From the NCBI RefSeq assembly GCF_012034175.1, contig NZ_JAATEJ010000012.1, positions 62,001 to 126,000 of the forward strand: a stretch of 64,000 nt of DNA, given 5' to 3'. Every line of letters starts with the position of its first letter. The first letter of the stretch is position 1. Shown here in pieces: positions 33,605 to 43,571 of this stretch. Under the pieces are notes generated by a model. It did no database searches. It saw only the letters and a list, made by a program, of their open reading frames with translations, and was not told the DNA's origin. Position numbers and translations under genes: made by a program. The stretch is from Actinacidiphila epipremni. GTDB taxonomy: Bacteria; Actinomycetota; Actinomycetes; Streptomycetales; Streptomycetaceae.

Positions 33605-33997
33605 GTGCACAGCCGGCCCGTACGCACCGATCCCCTTGCCGCCGCTGTCTACTTGCGGAGACTGCCCGGCATGGACGAAGCGGCAGTCCACCGTGTGCTC
33701 ACGGAGTTAGTCGCGTTCGCCGCTCTGCGGGAACTCGCCGTCGCCTGCGTCCAGTTCGAGCAACGCCCCGGCGCCCGGCTGGGGATCTGGGCGGAGCTGA
33801 TCAGCTGCTGCCGGTCGGAGGGCATCGTCAACGTCCTTGTGCCGAGCGCCGAGCACTTCCACCACGACCGTGTGATCGCCGAGTTCATGCGCGAGGAACT
33901 CGCCGCGAAGATCGAGGGCTGCGTCTCGTACGTGAGCAAGCCCGTGACGGTACGTGCCGTGGGGCCCGCCGCCGCGGAGGGCCGCCGTGAGCAGTGA
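33605..33997 (+). CDS. Unrecognised 130-aa protein
   Basis: 130-aa protein with a strong ribosome site (AAGGAGG, 6 nt before GTG). The part AELISCCRSEGIVNVLVPSAEHFHHDRVIAEFMREELAAKIEGCVSYV faintly resembles the resolvase N-terminal fold (alternating helices and strands) but has no catalytic serine segment at the right place, so I do not call it a recombinase. Its stop lies within the start of the ATPase gene (11-nt overlap), which indicates a shared operon and a linked function, likely regulatory. Confidence 0.75.
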   Translation: MHSRPVRTDPLAAAVYLRRLPGMDEAAVHRVLTELVAFAALRELAVACVQFEQRPGARLGIWAELISCCRSEGIVNVLVPSAEHFHHDRVIAEFMREELAAKIEGCVSYVSKPVTVRAVGPAAAEGRREQ

Positions 33998-34463
33998 GCC
34001 GTCGCTCCGCCTCGCGCGCACCACGCTTCCGGCGCTGCTGAGCACACCCGCCGCCGCCCGCTCCTTTCTCCGCCGGACGCTGGCGGCATGGGGCCTCGAC
34101 CCCCACCGCGACACCGCGGAACTCGTGATGAGCGAGCTTGTCACCAACGCGGTGAAGGCCACCCCGCACCCCGCCCCACCGCACGCCGACCTGCGCGACG
34201 CGCCCCTCGTGACCGTCGAACTCCGCGCGACCGCCCACGTCCTGCGCATCTGCGTCGAGGACACCGCCCCCGGACACCCCACCCTCCGCACCGCCCCCAC
34301 CGACGCCGAGACCGGCCGCGGCCTCTTCCTCGTCGCCGCCCTCTCCACCCGCTGGAACACCACCCCCACCCCCACCGGCGGCAAATCCACCTGGGCCGAA
34401 CTCGCCCTCGCCGGGTCCGAGCATGCCGGACCCCTCCCTGGAAGCGCGGTGCCTCGTGGCTGA
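33987..34463 (+). CDS. RsbW-like ATP-binding protein (HATPase_c_2)
   Basis: 158-aa GHKL ATPase domain protein of the RsbW/SpoIIAB-like group found in numbers in Streptomyces (AbaA orfA/BldB-neighbour type). N-box DTAELVMSELVTNAVKATP, then VELRATAHVLRICVEDTAPG and GRGLFLVAALSTRWNTTPT. Such proteins act as serine kinases or anti-sigma-like regulators. GTG 33987 has GGAGG about 8 nt upstream and overlaps the preceding gene. Together with the XRE and DUF397 genes it makes the usual Streptomyces regulator trio. Confidence 0.87.
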   Translation: MSSEPSLRLARTTLPALLSTPAAARSFLRRTLAAWGLDPHRDTAELVMSELVTNAVKATPHPAPPHADLRDAPLVTVELRATAHVLRICVEDTAPGHPTLRTAPTDAETGRGLFLVAALSTRWNTTPTPTGGKSTWAELALAGSEHAGPLPGSAVPRG

Positions 34464-34527
34464 CGCGATGCCGGGCGCCCGTTCCGGGTACCGTCCCGGA
34501 ACGGGAGTCCAGTACGGGGAGCCTGCG

Positions 34528-35763
34528 GTGAGCGAAGAACCCACGATCGGCGAGAACCTGGCACGGTTGCGTCGGCAGGCCGGACTCACGCAGGTCGAGT
34601 TGGCCACCAGGTCCGGGGTCGGGCTTCCGACGATCCGGGGTCTGGAGCGCAACGCCCGTACGACCGCGCTGATGGGCACGCTCACCAAGCTGGCCCGGAC
34701 CCTCGACGTGAAACCCTCGGTGCTGCTCGGTCAGCGCCAGACCTTGCATCGGGACGACGCCCCACCGCAGGCAGCGATCCGGGCGCTTCGGCGTGCTGTC
34801 CACCCTCTGGAGGGCCTGCCCGGCCCGCAGTTGGCGGAGCAGGAGCGCGGCGCCCTGTCCCTGACAGACCTTCACACCGAGGTCGAGGACGCCTGGCGGA
34901 GGTATTGGGACGGCGCCTTGTCGGAGATGGTCGCAGCGCTGCCTGCTTTCCTCTCCGCTGCCCGTCGGGCCGTCGAGGACCTGCGCGGTGCCGACCGCCG
35001 AGCGGCCCGCGCCGCGCTTGCTCGCGGCTATCAGGCCGCTGCCTGGGGGGCGGCCCATCTCGGACAGGACGACCTGGCCCGTACGGCGGTGGAGAAGTCC
35101 CTGTCGGCCGCGCAGCACGCGGATGATCCGGTGCTGGTCGCGGGTGCCTGGAACGCCCTTGCGTGGATCCTGCTGCGCCAGCAGGAGAACGACCTGGTGG
35201 CAACGGTGGCCACCCGGGCCGCCCGGCAACTCGATCCCCTTATCAGCCGCGGGGACTACCACGCAGTGCGGATGTACGGGCGCCTGACGCTGTCGGCGAT
35301 GACCGCCGCCGCACGGATGGATGACCATGGCACCGCCCACGAACTGCTGGAAGCAGCCCGCCGGTGCACGGCGGTGGTGAGCACCGACACCACGGACCTT
35401 GCCAACGGCGCACACCACGCCGCCTTCGGCCCGTCCCTGGTGACGATGCTCGGGGTCGAGCTGGCCATATCCGAGCAGGAGCCGGCCGAGGCCCTGCGGC
35501 TGGCCCGGAACGTGCCGCCGACCAGATGTATCCCGCCGGTCGCCCGGGGCCGTCACCTCCTCGACGTCGCACAGGCCCACACCTGGCGGGGCCAGGACGC
35601 GGAGGCGGTCCGGGCACTCGGCCGCGTGCAGGCTATGGCGCCGGAGTGGATGCGCCACCAGGTCTATGCCCGGGAGCTGGTACGCCGGCTCCAGGAACGC
35701 AAGGGGTCCCGCAGGCTGCCCGGTCTGGCCCCGCTCGCCCGGCACATGAACCTGCCCGGGTAG
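34528..35763 (+). CDS. XRE regulator with helical-repeat C-terminus
   Basis: About 411-aa protein: HTH_3 domain (IGENLARLRRQAGLTQVELATRSGVGLPTIRGLERNARTTALMGTLTKLARTLDVKPSVLLG) and a long alpha-helical C-terminal region that looks TPR-like (GAWNALAWILLRQQENDLVATVATRAARQLDP, ELLEAARRCTAVV). This shape is common in regulators that sense peptides or act beside RiPP genes. The GTG has GGGGAG 8 nt upstream. It ends 158 bp before the RiPP precursor, on the same strand, so it is the prime candidate regulator of that cluster. Confidence 0.83.
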   Translation: MSEEPTIGENLARLRRQAGLTQVELATRSGVGLPTIRGLERNARTTALMGTLTKLARTLDVKPSVLLGQRQTLHRDDAPPQAAIRALRRAVHPLEGLPGPQLAEQERGALSLTDLHTEVEDAWRRYWDGALSEMVAALPAFLSAARRAVEDLRGADRRAARAALARGYQAAAWGAAHLGQDDLARTAVEKSLSAAQHADDPVLVAGAWNALAWILLRQQENDLVATVATRAARQLDPLISRGDYHAVRMYGRLTLSAMTAAARMDDHGTAHELLEAARRCTAVVSTDTTDLANGAHHAAFGPSLVTMLGVELAISEQEPAEALRLARNVPPTRCIPPVARGRHLLDVAQAHTWRGQDAEAVRALGRVQAMAPEWMRHQVYARELVRRLQERKGSRRLPGLAPLARHMNLPG

Positions 35764-35777
35764 CGGCCGGGTCCGAA

Positions 35778-35796
35778 GTGACGCGTGGTGCGTCAC
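35778..35796. promoter_or_regulatory. Inverted repeat upstream of RiPP precursor (site 1)
   Basis: GTGACGC (35778-35784) and GCGTCAC (35790-35796), perfect 7-bp arms with 5-nt spacer, 126 bp before the precursor start. Possible operator of the upstream XRE protein. Confidence 0.5.
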
Positions 35797-35821
35797 ATCA
35801 CCCGAAGTAATTCCCCGATCG

Positions 35822-35855
35822 CGCGTAGTGCTCTTCCTTTTGTGCGTGCTACGCG
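35822..35855. promoter_or_regulatory. Inverted repeat upstream of RiPP precursor (site 2)
   Basis: CGCGTAG (35822-35828) and CTACGCG (35849-35855), perfect 7-bp arms with a 20-nt T-rich spacer (CTCTTCCTTTTG inside). It lies 67 bp before the precursor start. It could be a second operator or a weak hairpin. Confidence 0.45.
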
Positions 35856-35921
35856 ATTTGCTGACGGAGAGTTCTTCGGTGCGGCTGGCCCAGCCCGCCG
35901 GTTGATCCAGGAGGAGCACCC

Positions 35922-36170
35922 ATGCAGCAGACCGCGGCACGCCCGTGGGCCATCGGCCGGATGCGACCGTACCCGCGAACGACCGTCCAGCCGTTCGCCA
36001 CCGTGGAGATCGACCCGGCCACCCAACTCGGCGTGTTCCGCGACGCCGGCGGCCTGGTGGTCGAGATGGGGAAGCACGGCACGAGCAAGGGCACCGAGAC
36101 GAACCCGCAGTCGACCAACCTGGACTCGCGCAACGACTCCGACCACGACCAGGACAGCACCCAGGACTGA
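35922..36170 (+). CDS. Graspetide (ATP-grasp RiPP) precursor peptide
   Basis: 82-aa precursor. Residues 1-49 form the leader, with RPWAIGRMRPYP near the N-terminus and PFATVEIDPATQLGVF, the pattern of ATP-grasp target RiPPs of the Streptomyces SAV_5884-associated family. Residues from about 50 are the presumed core: after GKHG come donor hydroxyls at Thr54, Ser55, Thr58, Thr60, Ser64, Thr65 and Ser69, then acids Asp68, Asp72, Asp74, Asp76, Asp78 and Asp82. Hydroxyls lie first and acids last, as needed for ester (omega-ester) stapling. The ATG has AGGAGGAGC upstream. The stop overlaps the ATP-grasp start by one base. Exact cleavage and ring positions cannot be read from sequence. Confidence 0.87.
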   Translation: MQQTAARPWAIGRMRPYPRTTVQPFATVEIDPATQLGVFRDAGGLVVEMGKHGTSKGTETNPQSTNLDSRNDSDHDQDSTQD

Positions 36171-37132
36171 TGGCGATGACGACGAAGGGCCCGGTCGCGG
36201 TCGCCACCGAGGCGGACGACCCGACCGCCGACGCGGTCATCACCGCACTCAACCGGCGCGGTGTGCCTGTCATCAGGTTCAATCCCGCCGACATCGGGCA
36301 GGACTTGGCCGTCACCGCCCGGTTCGGCACCGGCCCGGCACCTGCGGACGGGCAGCTCCGCACCGCATCGAGGACCGCCGAGCTGGGGAATATCCGCGCG
36401 CTGTACTGGCGGCGTCCGACCTGGCCCGACTTCGGGTACCTGGACGAGCCGGACGCCCGTTTCGCGGTCGCCCAGGTGCGGCACGGTCTCGGCGGGGTGC
36501 TGTATTCGCTGCCGGGATGCCGGTACGTCAACCACCCGCTGCGGAATCTGGCAGCCGAGCACAAACCGCTGCAACTCGCCGCTGCCCAGCGCCTGGGGCT
36601 GAGAGTGCCGCCGACCCTGGTCTCCAACGACCTCGCCGAGATACGGCAGTTCGTCGCGTCCCATGATGCGGTGGTGTACAAGGTTCTGCGGTGGACGCCG
36701 TACCGGCGAGGCGAGACGGGGCTGACGACGTGGACCGAGGCGGTTGCCGCGGAGGATCTGGACGAGTCGGTCACGGTGGTGCCGCACCTTTTCCAGGCGC
36801 GCGTGGACAAGGTCGCGGACCTGCGCGTGGTGGTCATCGGGTCGCGGGTGTTCGCGGTGCGGATCGACTCGGACCTGCTGGACTGGCGCAAGGACTACAG
36901 CGCGCTCACCTACCGTGCGGTGGACCTGCCCGATCGGCTGGCCAGGGCTCTCGTGGAGTACCTGGAGGACTTCCACCTCACGTCGGGCAGCTTCGACATC
37001 GCCGTCGACCGTGCGGGTGACCACCATTGGCTCGAGCTGAATCCCAACGGTCAGTGGGGGTGGTTGGAGGACGAGACCGGCCTCCCGTTGGCCGCCGCAT
37101 TCGCTGAGTTTCTCGCGCAGGGAGGATCATGA
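36170..37132 (+). CDS. ATP-grasp ribosomal peptide maturase
   Basis: 320-aa ATP-grasp ligase (ATG 36170; 36176 is an alternative) of the MvdD/SAV_5884-like family. It activates Asp/Glu side chains as acyl phosphates and links them to Ser/Thr hydroxyls (or Lys amines) of the precursor. Visible features: N-terminal domain VAVATEADDPTADAVITALNRRGVPVIRFNPADIG, the ATP-binding segment AVVYKVLRWTPYR, and the C-terminal metal-binding LELNPNGQWGWLEDETGLPLAAA (Glu and Asn ligands). ATGA overlap with the methyltransferase downstream and one-base overlap with the precursor indicate one transcript. Confidence 0.92.
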   Translation: MAMTTKGPVAVATEADDPTADAVITALNRRGVPVIRFNPADIGQDLAVTARFGTGPAPADGQLRTASRTAELGNIRALYWRRPTWPDFGYLDEPDARFAVAQVRHGLGGVLYSLPGCRYVNHPLRNLAAEHKPLQLAAAQRLGLRVPPTLVSNDLAEIRQFVASHDAVVYKVLRWTPYRRGETGLTTWTEAVAAEDLDESVTVVPHLFQARVDKVADLRVVVIGSRVFAVRIDSDLLDWRKDYSALTYRAVDLPDRLARALVEYLEDFHLTSGSFDIAVDRAGDHHWLELNPNGQWGWLEDETGLPLAAAFAEFLAQGGS

Positions 37133-38295
37133 CCCGCGATACAGAGGCCGAGCGGCGGGCGCTCGCGGAGCGGTTGACGGTGAGCGGGGAGTTGCGGAGC
37201 CGTGGCTGGCGGGCGGCGGTCGAGGCGGTGCCGCGGGAGCGGTTTCTGGCGGCCGGGGTTTTTCTGCCCGAAGAGGGCGGGTGGTGGCGGCCGGTCACGC
37301 CGGGGAGCGTCGGGGATGAGGCGTGGGTGGAGATCGCCTACCGGGACGAGTCGCTGGTCACCCAGCTCGACGGGCACCTGACCGCCGACCGGGTCGGCGA
37401 GCCGGTCCGGGGGATTCCGACGTCGTCCTCCACCGTGCCGAGCACCGTCGTCGGCATGGTCGAGGCGCTGGACGTACGGGACGGGCAGCGCGTGCTGGAG
37501 GTGGGGACGGGGACGGGGTACTCGACGGCGCTGCTGTGCCACCGGCTGGGAGAGGACCAGGTCACCAGCGTCGAGGTCGATCCGGACGTCGCCGCCCGGG
37601 CGGACGCCGCGCTGGAGGCGGTGGGCTACTCGACCTGGACCGTCATTGGCGACGGCCTGCTCGGGCACCCGCTCCGGGCGCCGTACGACAAGGTGATCGC
37701 CACCTGTGCCGTCCGCCGGATCCCCTACGCCTGGGTCCGGCAGACCAGGCCCGGCGGCACGATCCTGGCCACCGTGGGCTCGTGGGCGTACGGGACCGGG
37801 CTCGCCCGGGTGACGGTGGGGGAGGACGGCAGCGCCGAAGGGCGGATCATCCGCCGGGCGTCCTTCATGCCGGCCCGCTCGCAGGCCGCCGTCCCGCCCG
37901 CCGGGGACCTCTCGGCCCGCGCCGCCTACCCGGACTCCGAGCGGGTCACTCCGATCGACCCGCGGGTGCTGGAGGAGTGGATGCCGGCCTTGCTCGCCCA
38001 ACTCGCCGTCCCCGGCGCGCAATTCGTCAAGGCTCTGGGCGAGGACGGTGAGCAGAGCTACCTCTTCGACACCGAGCGGGAGTCCTTCGCCCACCTCCGC
38101 GCCGGCCCCGGTGGATGGACCGTGAGGCAGGGCGGGCCTGTCGCACTCTGGGACCGGGTCGAGGAAGCGCTTGCCGGGTGGCAGGAAACCGGCCGGCCCG
38201 GCATCGAGACGGTACGGCTGCGCATCACGCCCCGCGCGCACACGTACTGGCTCGAAGGGCGGCTCGCCATGCGGTGGGAGCACCAGGTGGGCTGA
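37129..38295 (+). CDS. PIMT-like O-methyltransferase of graspetide system
   Basis: 388-aa SAM-dependent methyltransferase related to protein-L-isoaspartate O-methyltransferase. The SAM loop is VLEVGTGTGYSTALL and the preceding substrate-side SSTVPSTVVGMVEAL corresponds to the PIMT segment around the conserved Ser. A specific C-terminal extension of about 170 residues distinguishes it from housekeeping PIMT and fits the methyltransferase of ATP-grasp peptide maturase systems. In fuscimiditide biosynthesis such an enzyme methylates an Asp of the stapled peptide, which then cyclises to aspartimide. The same reaction is likely here (inference). It ends at a strong hairpin. Confidence 0.9.
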   Translation: MTRDTEAERRALAERLTVSGELRSRGWRAAVEAVPRERFLAAGVFLPEEGGWWRPVTPGSVGDEAWVEIAYRDESLVTQLDGHLTADRVGEPVRGIPTSSSTVPSTVVGMVEALDVRDGQRVLEVGTGTGYSTALLCHRLGEDQVTSVEVDPDVAARADAALEAVGYSTWTVIGDGLLGHPLRAPYDKVIATCAVRRIPYAWVRQTRPGGTILATVGSWAYGTGLARVTVGEDGSAEGRIIRRASFMPARSQAAVPPAGDLSARAAYPDSERVTPIDPRVLEEWMPALLAQLAVPGAQFVKALGEDGEQSYLFDTERESFAHLRAGPGGWTVRQGGPVALWDRVEEALAGWQETGRPGIETVRLRITPRAHTYWLEGRLAMRWEHQVG

Positions 38296-38313
38296 CGGGT
38301 GCGGGAGCAGGCG

Positions 38314-38352
38314 GACGGCCCGCGTACCCCCGCAGAGGGGGCGCGGGCCGTC
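38314..38352. terminator. Bidirectional terminator between RiPP cluster and pyk
   Basis: GACGGCCCGCG (38314-38324) pairs with CGCGGGCCGTC (38342-38352), extended by CCCCC/GGGGG with a 2-nt bulge around loop GCAGA. It lies between the stops of the convergent methyltransferase and pyruvate kinase genes. Confidence 0.8.
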
Positions 38353-38366
38353 GTGGGAAGGAGAGG

Positions 38367-39785
38367 CTACGCGCCGAGGTGGTGGACGCGGACGAGGTTG
38401 GTGGTGCCGGGGACGCCGGGAGGGGAGCCGGCCGTGATGATGACCGTGTCGCCGTCCGTGTAGTCGGAGTGCTTGAGCATCTCGCGGTCGACGATCTTGA
38501 CCATGTCGTCCGTGGTCTCCACATGCTCGACCACGAACGCCTCGACGCCCCAGGTCAGGGCGAGCTGGTTACGGGTCGAGGGGTCGGTGGTGTAGGCGAC
38601 GACGGGCTCGGGGACGCGGTAGCGGGCCAGCCGGCGGGCGGTGTCGCCGGACTTGGTGAAGGCCACCAGGGTCTTCGCGTCGAGGAAGTCGGCGAGTTCG
38701 GCCGCCGCGCGGGCGACCGCGCCGCCCTGCGTGCGGGGCTTCTTGCCGGGGGCCAGCGGCTGGAGGCCGCGGCCGAGCAGCTCCTCCTCGGCCGCCTCGA
38801 CGATGCGGGCCATCGTCTTGACCGTCTCGACCGGGTACTTGCCGACCGAGGACTCCGCGGAGAGCATGACCGCGTCCGCGCCGTCCAGGATCGCGTTGGC
38901 GACGTCGGACGCCTCCGCCCGCGTCGGGCGGGAGTTGGTGATCATCGACTCCATCATCTGCGTGGCGACGATGACCGGCTTGGCGTTGCGCCGGCACAGC
39001 TCCACCAGCCGCTTCTGCACCACCGGCACCTGCTCCAGCGGGTACTCGACGGCCAGGTCGCCGCGCGCCACCATCACGGCGTCGAACGCCATGACGACGT
39101 CCTCCATGTTGCGCACCGCCTGCGGCTTCTCCACCTTGGCGATGACCGGGACCCGGCGGCCCTCCTCGTCCATCACCCGGTGCACGTCGCGCACGTCCTT
39201 GGCGTCACGCACGAACGACAGCGCGATCATGTCGACGCCCATCCGCAGCGCGAAGCGCAGGTCCTCGATGTCCTTCTCGGACAGCGCCGGGACGTTGACC
39301 GCCGCGCCGGGCAGGTTGATGCCCTTGTGGTCGGAGATGACGCCGCCCTCGACGACCAGCGAGCGCACCCGCGGGCCGTCCACCTCGATGACGCGCAGCG
39401 CCACGTTGCCGTCGTTGATGAGGATCGGGTCGCCCTGCGAGACATCCGCGGGCAGGCCCTTGTACGTCGTGCCGCAGATGGTGCGGTCGCCCGGGACGTC
39501 CTCGGTGGTGATGGTGAACTCGTCGCCCGCGACCAGCTCCACGGGTCCGTCGGCGAAGGTCGCCAGGCGGATCTTCGGGCCCTGGAGGTCCGCGAGGATG
39601 CCCACGGCCCTGCCGGTCTCCTCGGCCACCTTGCGCACCCGCGTGTAGCGGCCCTCGTGCTCGGCGTGGCTGCCGTGGCTGAAGTTGAGTCGGGCCACGT
39701 TCATGCCGGCCTCCACCAGTGTCTTCAACTGGTCGTAGGAGTCGACGGCGGGACCCAGGGTACAGACGATCTTGGCTCGGCGCAT
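38367..39785 (-). CDS. pyk: Pyruvate kinase
   Basis: 472-aa enzyme converting phosphoenolpyruvate and ADP to pyruvate and ATP. Motifs: MRRAKIVCTLGPAVDS at the start, LNFSHGSHAEH, IIA-like VIAKVEKPQAVRNMEDVV, VMVARGDLAVEYPLEQVP and TQMMESMITNSRPTRAEASDVANAI. The C-terminal allosteric domain is complete. The end converges with the RiPP cluster. Upstream on the same strand are ackA and pta, 66 bp away, so cotranscription of pta-ackA-pyk is plausible. Confidence 0.96.
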   Translation of the reverse strand: MRRAKIVCTLGPAVDSYDQLKTLVEAGMNVARLNFSHGSHAEHEGRYTRVRKVAEETGRAVGILADLQGPKIRLATFADGPVELVAGDEFTITTEDVPGDRTICGTTYKGLPADVSQGDPILINDGNVALRVIEVDGPRVRSLVVEGGVISDHKGINLPGAAVNVPALSEKDIEDLRFALRMGVDMIALSFVRDAKDVRDVHRVMDEEGRRVPVIAKVEKPQAVRNMEDVVMAFDAVMVARGDLAVEYPLEQVPVVQKRLVELCRRNAKPVIVATQMMESMITNSRPTRAEASDVANAILDGADAVMLSAESSVGKYPVETVKTMARIVEAAEEELLGRGLQPLAPGKKPRTQGGAVARAAAELADFLDAKTLVAFTKSGDTARRLARYRVPEPVVAYTTDPSTRNQLALTWGVEAFVVEHVETTDDMVKIVDREMLKHSDYTDGDTVIITAGSPPGVPGTTNLVRVHHLGA

Positions 39786-39851
39786 GGGCGCTATCCTATC
39801 GGTTTGTTCCGCTCCGGAATATTCCTGGGGCTTCGCGTGGCTGTGCTGCGG

Positions 39852-41119
<1,268 letters not shown>

Positions 41120-41123
<4 letters not shown>

Positions 41124-43204
41124 TGCTCGTCCCCCTGCTGCGCCTGGATCGCGGTGATCGCGACCGTGTTGACGATGTCCTGCACCAGCGCCCCGCGCGA
41201 CAGGTCGTTGACCGGCTTGCGCAGCCCCTGGAGCACCGGCCCGACCGCGACCGCGCCCGCCGAGCGCTGCACGGCCTTGTACGTGTTGTTGCCGGTGTTG
41301 AGGTCCGGGAAGACCAGCACCGTCGCCTGCCCCGCCACCAGCGAGCCCGGCATCTTCGTCGCCGCGACCGACGGCACGACCGCCGCGTCGTACTGGATCG
41401 GCCCCTCCACCAGCAGCTCCGGGCGCAGCTTGCGCACCAGCTCGGTGGCGGTACGGACCTTGTCGACGTCCGCGCCGGTCCCGGAGGTGCCGGTGGAGTA
41501 CGACAGCATCGCCACCCGCGGCTCCACGTCGAAGCGCGCCGCGGTCGCCGCCGCCTGGATCGCGATGTCGGCCAGCTGCTCGGCGTCCGGGTCCGGGTTG
41601 ACCGCGCAGTCGCCGTAGACGAGCACCTTGTCCGACAGGCACATGAAGAACACCGACGAGACGATCTTCGCGCCCGGCCGGGTCTTGATGATCTCGAACG
41701 CCGGCCGGATCGTCGCCGCCGTCGAGTGCACCGCGCCCGACACCATGCCGTCGGCCAGCCCCTCCTGCACCATCAGCGTCCCGAAGTACGACACGTCCGC
41801 GACGACGTCGTACGCGAGCTCGTACGTCACCCCGCGGTGGGCGCGCAGCCGCGCGTACAGCTCGGCGAAACGATCCCTCAGGGGCGAGGTCTGCGGGTCG
41901 ACGATCTGCAGCCCCGGGTCGTCCAGCGCGATGCCGAGGTCGCCGGCCTTCTTGCGGACCGCGTCCTCCTCGCCCAGCAGCGTCAGATCGCACACGCCCC
42001 GCCGCAGCAGCACCTCGGCCGCCCGCAGGATGCGCTCCTCGGCGCCCTCGGGCAGCACGATGCGCCGCTTGTCGGCCCGGGCCCGCTCCAGCAGCGCGTG
42101 CTCGAACATCATCGGCGTCACCCGCGCCGAACGCGCCACCGACAGCCGGTCGGTCAGCTCCGCGGTGTCCACATGCGTCTCGAACAGCCCCAGCGCCGTC
42201 TCGGCCTTGCGCGGTGTGCCCGCGCCCAGCTTGCCGTCCAGCGTGAACAGCCCCGCGGCGGTGGTGAACGAGCCCGTGGACACCGCCAGCAGCGGCGTGC
42301 CCGGCGCCAGCCGGTTGGCCAGCCGCAGTATGTCCGGGCCCGGCCTCTCGTCCAGCGTCAGCAGCAGCCCGGCGATCGGCGGCGAGCCCGCCGAGTGCGC
42401 CGCGAGCGCCCCCACGATCAGGTCGGCCCGGTCGCCCGGGGTGACCACCACGCAGCCGGGCGTCAGCTTCGGCAGGAACGTCGGCAGCATCGCGCCGCCG
42501 AAGACGAAGTCCAGCGCGTCCCTGGCCATGCCCGCGTCGTCGCCGAGCAGCACCTCGGCGCCCAGCGTCTCGGCGATCTGCGCGACCGTCGGGGCGGCCA
42601 GCGCCGGCTCGTCGGGCAGCACGTACACCGGTACGTCCGGCACGAGGGCCAGCCGCTCGGCGATCTCGCCGGCCTCGGCCGCCTCCACCCGGTTGGCCAC
42701 TATCGCGATGACGTCGCAGCCGAGGTTGGTGTACGCGTGGTGGGCGTTGCGCACCTCGGCCACGACCGACTCGGCGCTCTGCGCCCGCCCGCCTATCACC
42801 ACCAGCACCGAGGCGCCGCACTCGTTGGCCAGCCGCGCGTTGACCCCCAGCTCCGCCGGCAGGTTGGTCTCCGCGAAGTCCGAGCCGAGGATCAGCACGG
42901 TGTCGTAGTCGGCGGCGACCCGCAGATAGCCCTCCACGAGCCGGGCGGTCAGCGCCTCCTGGCCCTGCTCGGCCTGGAGCTCGGCGGCCTCCTCGTACCC
43001 CATGCCGTAGACCGTCGCCGGGTCCTGCGCCAGCCGGTAGCGGCTGCGCAGCAGCTCGTAGATCCGGTCCGGGGTGTCGTGCACCAGCGGCCGGTAGACC
43101 CCGACCCGGTCCACCTGCCGGGTCAGCAGCTCCATCACCCCCAGCTCGACCACCTGGCGGCCGTCGCCGCGGCCGATCCCCGTGACGTAGACGCTGCGCG
43201 TCAC
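41120..43204 (-). CDS. pta: Phosphate acetyltransferase
   Basis: 694-aa long-form Pta that converts acetyl-CoA and phosphate to acetyl phosphate. Domains in order: N-terminal P-loop-like domain (VTRSVYVTGIGRGDGRQVVELGVMELL), DRTGG domain (middle), and C-terminal PTA_PTB catalytic domain (MMFEHALLERARADKRRIVLPEGAEERILRAA ... AMLSYSTGTSGTG ... FPDLNTGNNTYKAVQR). GTG 43204 has GGAG 8 nt upstream; the in-frame extension to 43462 is repetitive and unlikely to be translated. Confidence 0.95.
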
Positions 43205-43571
43205 CCGGTTGCTCCGTTTCTCTGCGGTCTGTGCGGTTTGTGCCGTCTGTACGGCCTGTGCGTTTCGCTGTGTCCCGCCGGGCTTCCCGGCGGGGGTCCC
43301 GCGGTCCCCCCACCCCCTGTACCGCGTACGTGCCGACGCTAACGTGCCCGCCCCCGCGACGCCCGCCGAGGTCCCTCCCGCGGGGCCGCGGGTCCCGGGC
43401 ACGGACCCGGGCACGGACCCGCGCACGGACGCGGACACGGACGAAGGAAACGGCGCACACATGTCCGGCTACCCGGCACGCCCGGACCGTACGACACCAC
43501 CCGTTCGCGCCCTCCCGGGGATCACCGCCGTGCACGTAGGGTGAGGGGAAGCAAGCAAGGAGGGCGGTGCG
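43205..43571. other. 367-bp region between pta and dehydrogenase
   Basis: Divergent promoter region without a gene. It contains irregular 9-bp CTGTGCGGT-like repeats (43219-43262), a perfect hairpin with 9-bp arm CCCGCCGGG (43274-43282 with 43286-43294), and tandem 12-bp CACGGACCCGGG units near 43398-43425. No clear promoter boxes were identified. Confidence 0.6.

Noticed and set aside
33605..33997. Serine recombinase
   Set aside because: Only a weak resemblance to the resolvase fold; no catalytic Ser or DNA-binding domain.
34141..36891. 916-codon open frame on the minus strand opposite the RiPP cluster and XRE gene
   Set aside because: Arg/Pro/Ser-rich antisense translation without domains; the plus strand holds well-recognised genes.
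30813..38295. Integrated mobile element (ICE or prophage)
   Set aside because: No integrase, tRNA attachment site, terminal repeat or phage gene was found, though the segment looks accessory.
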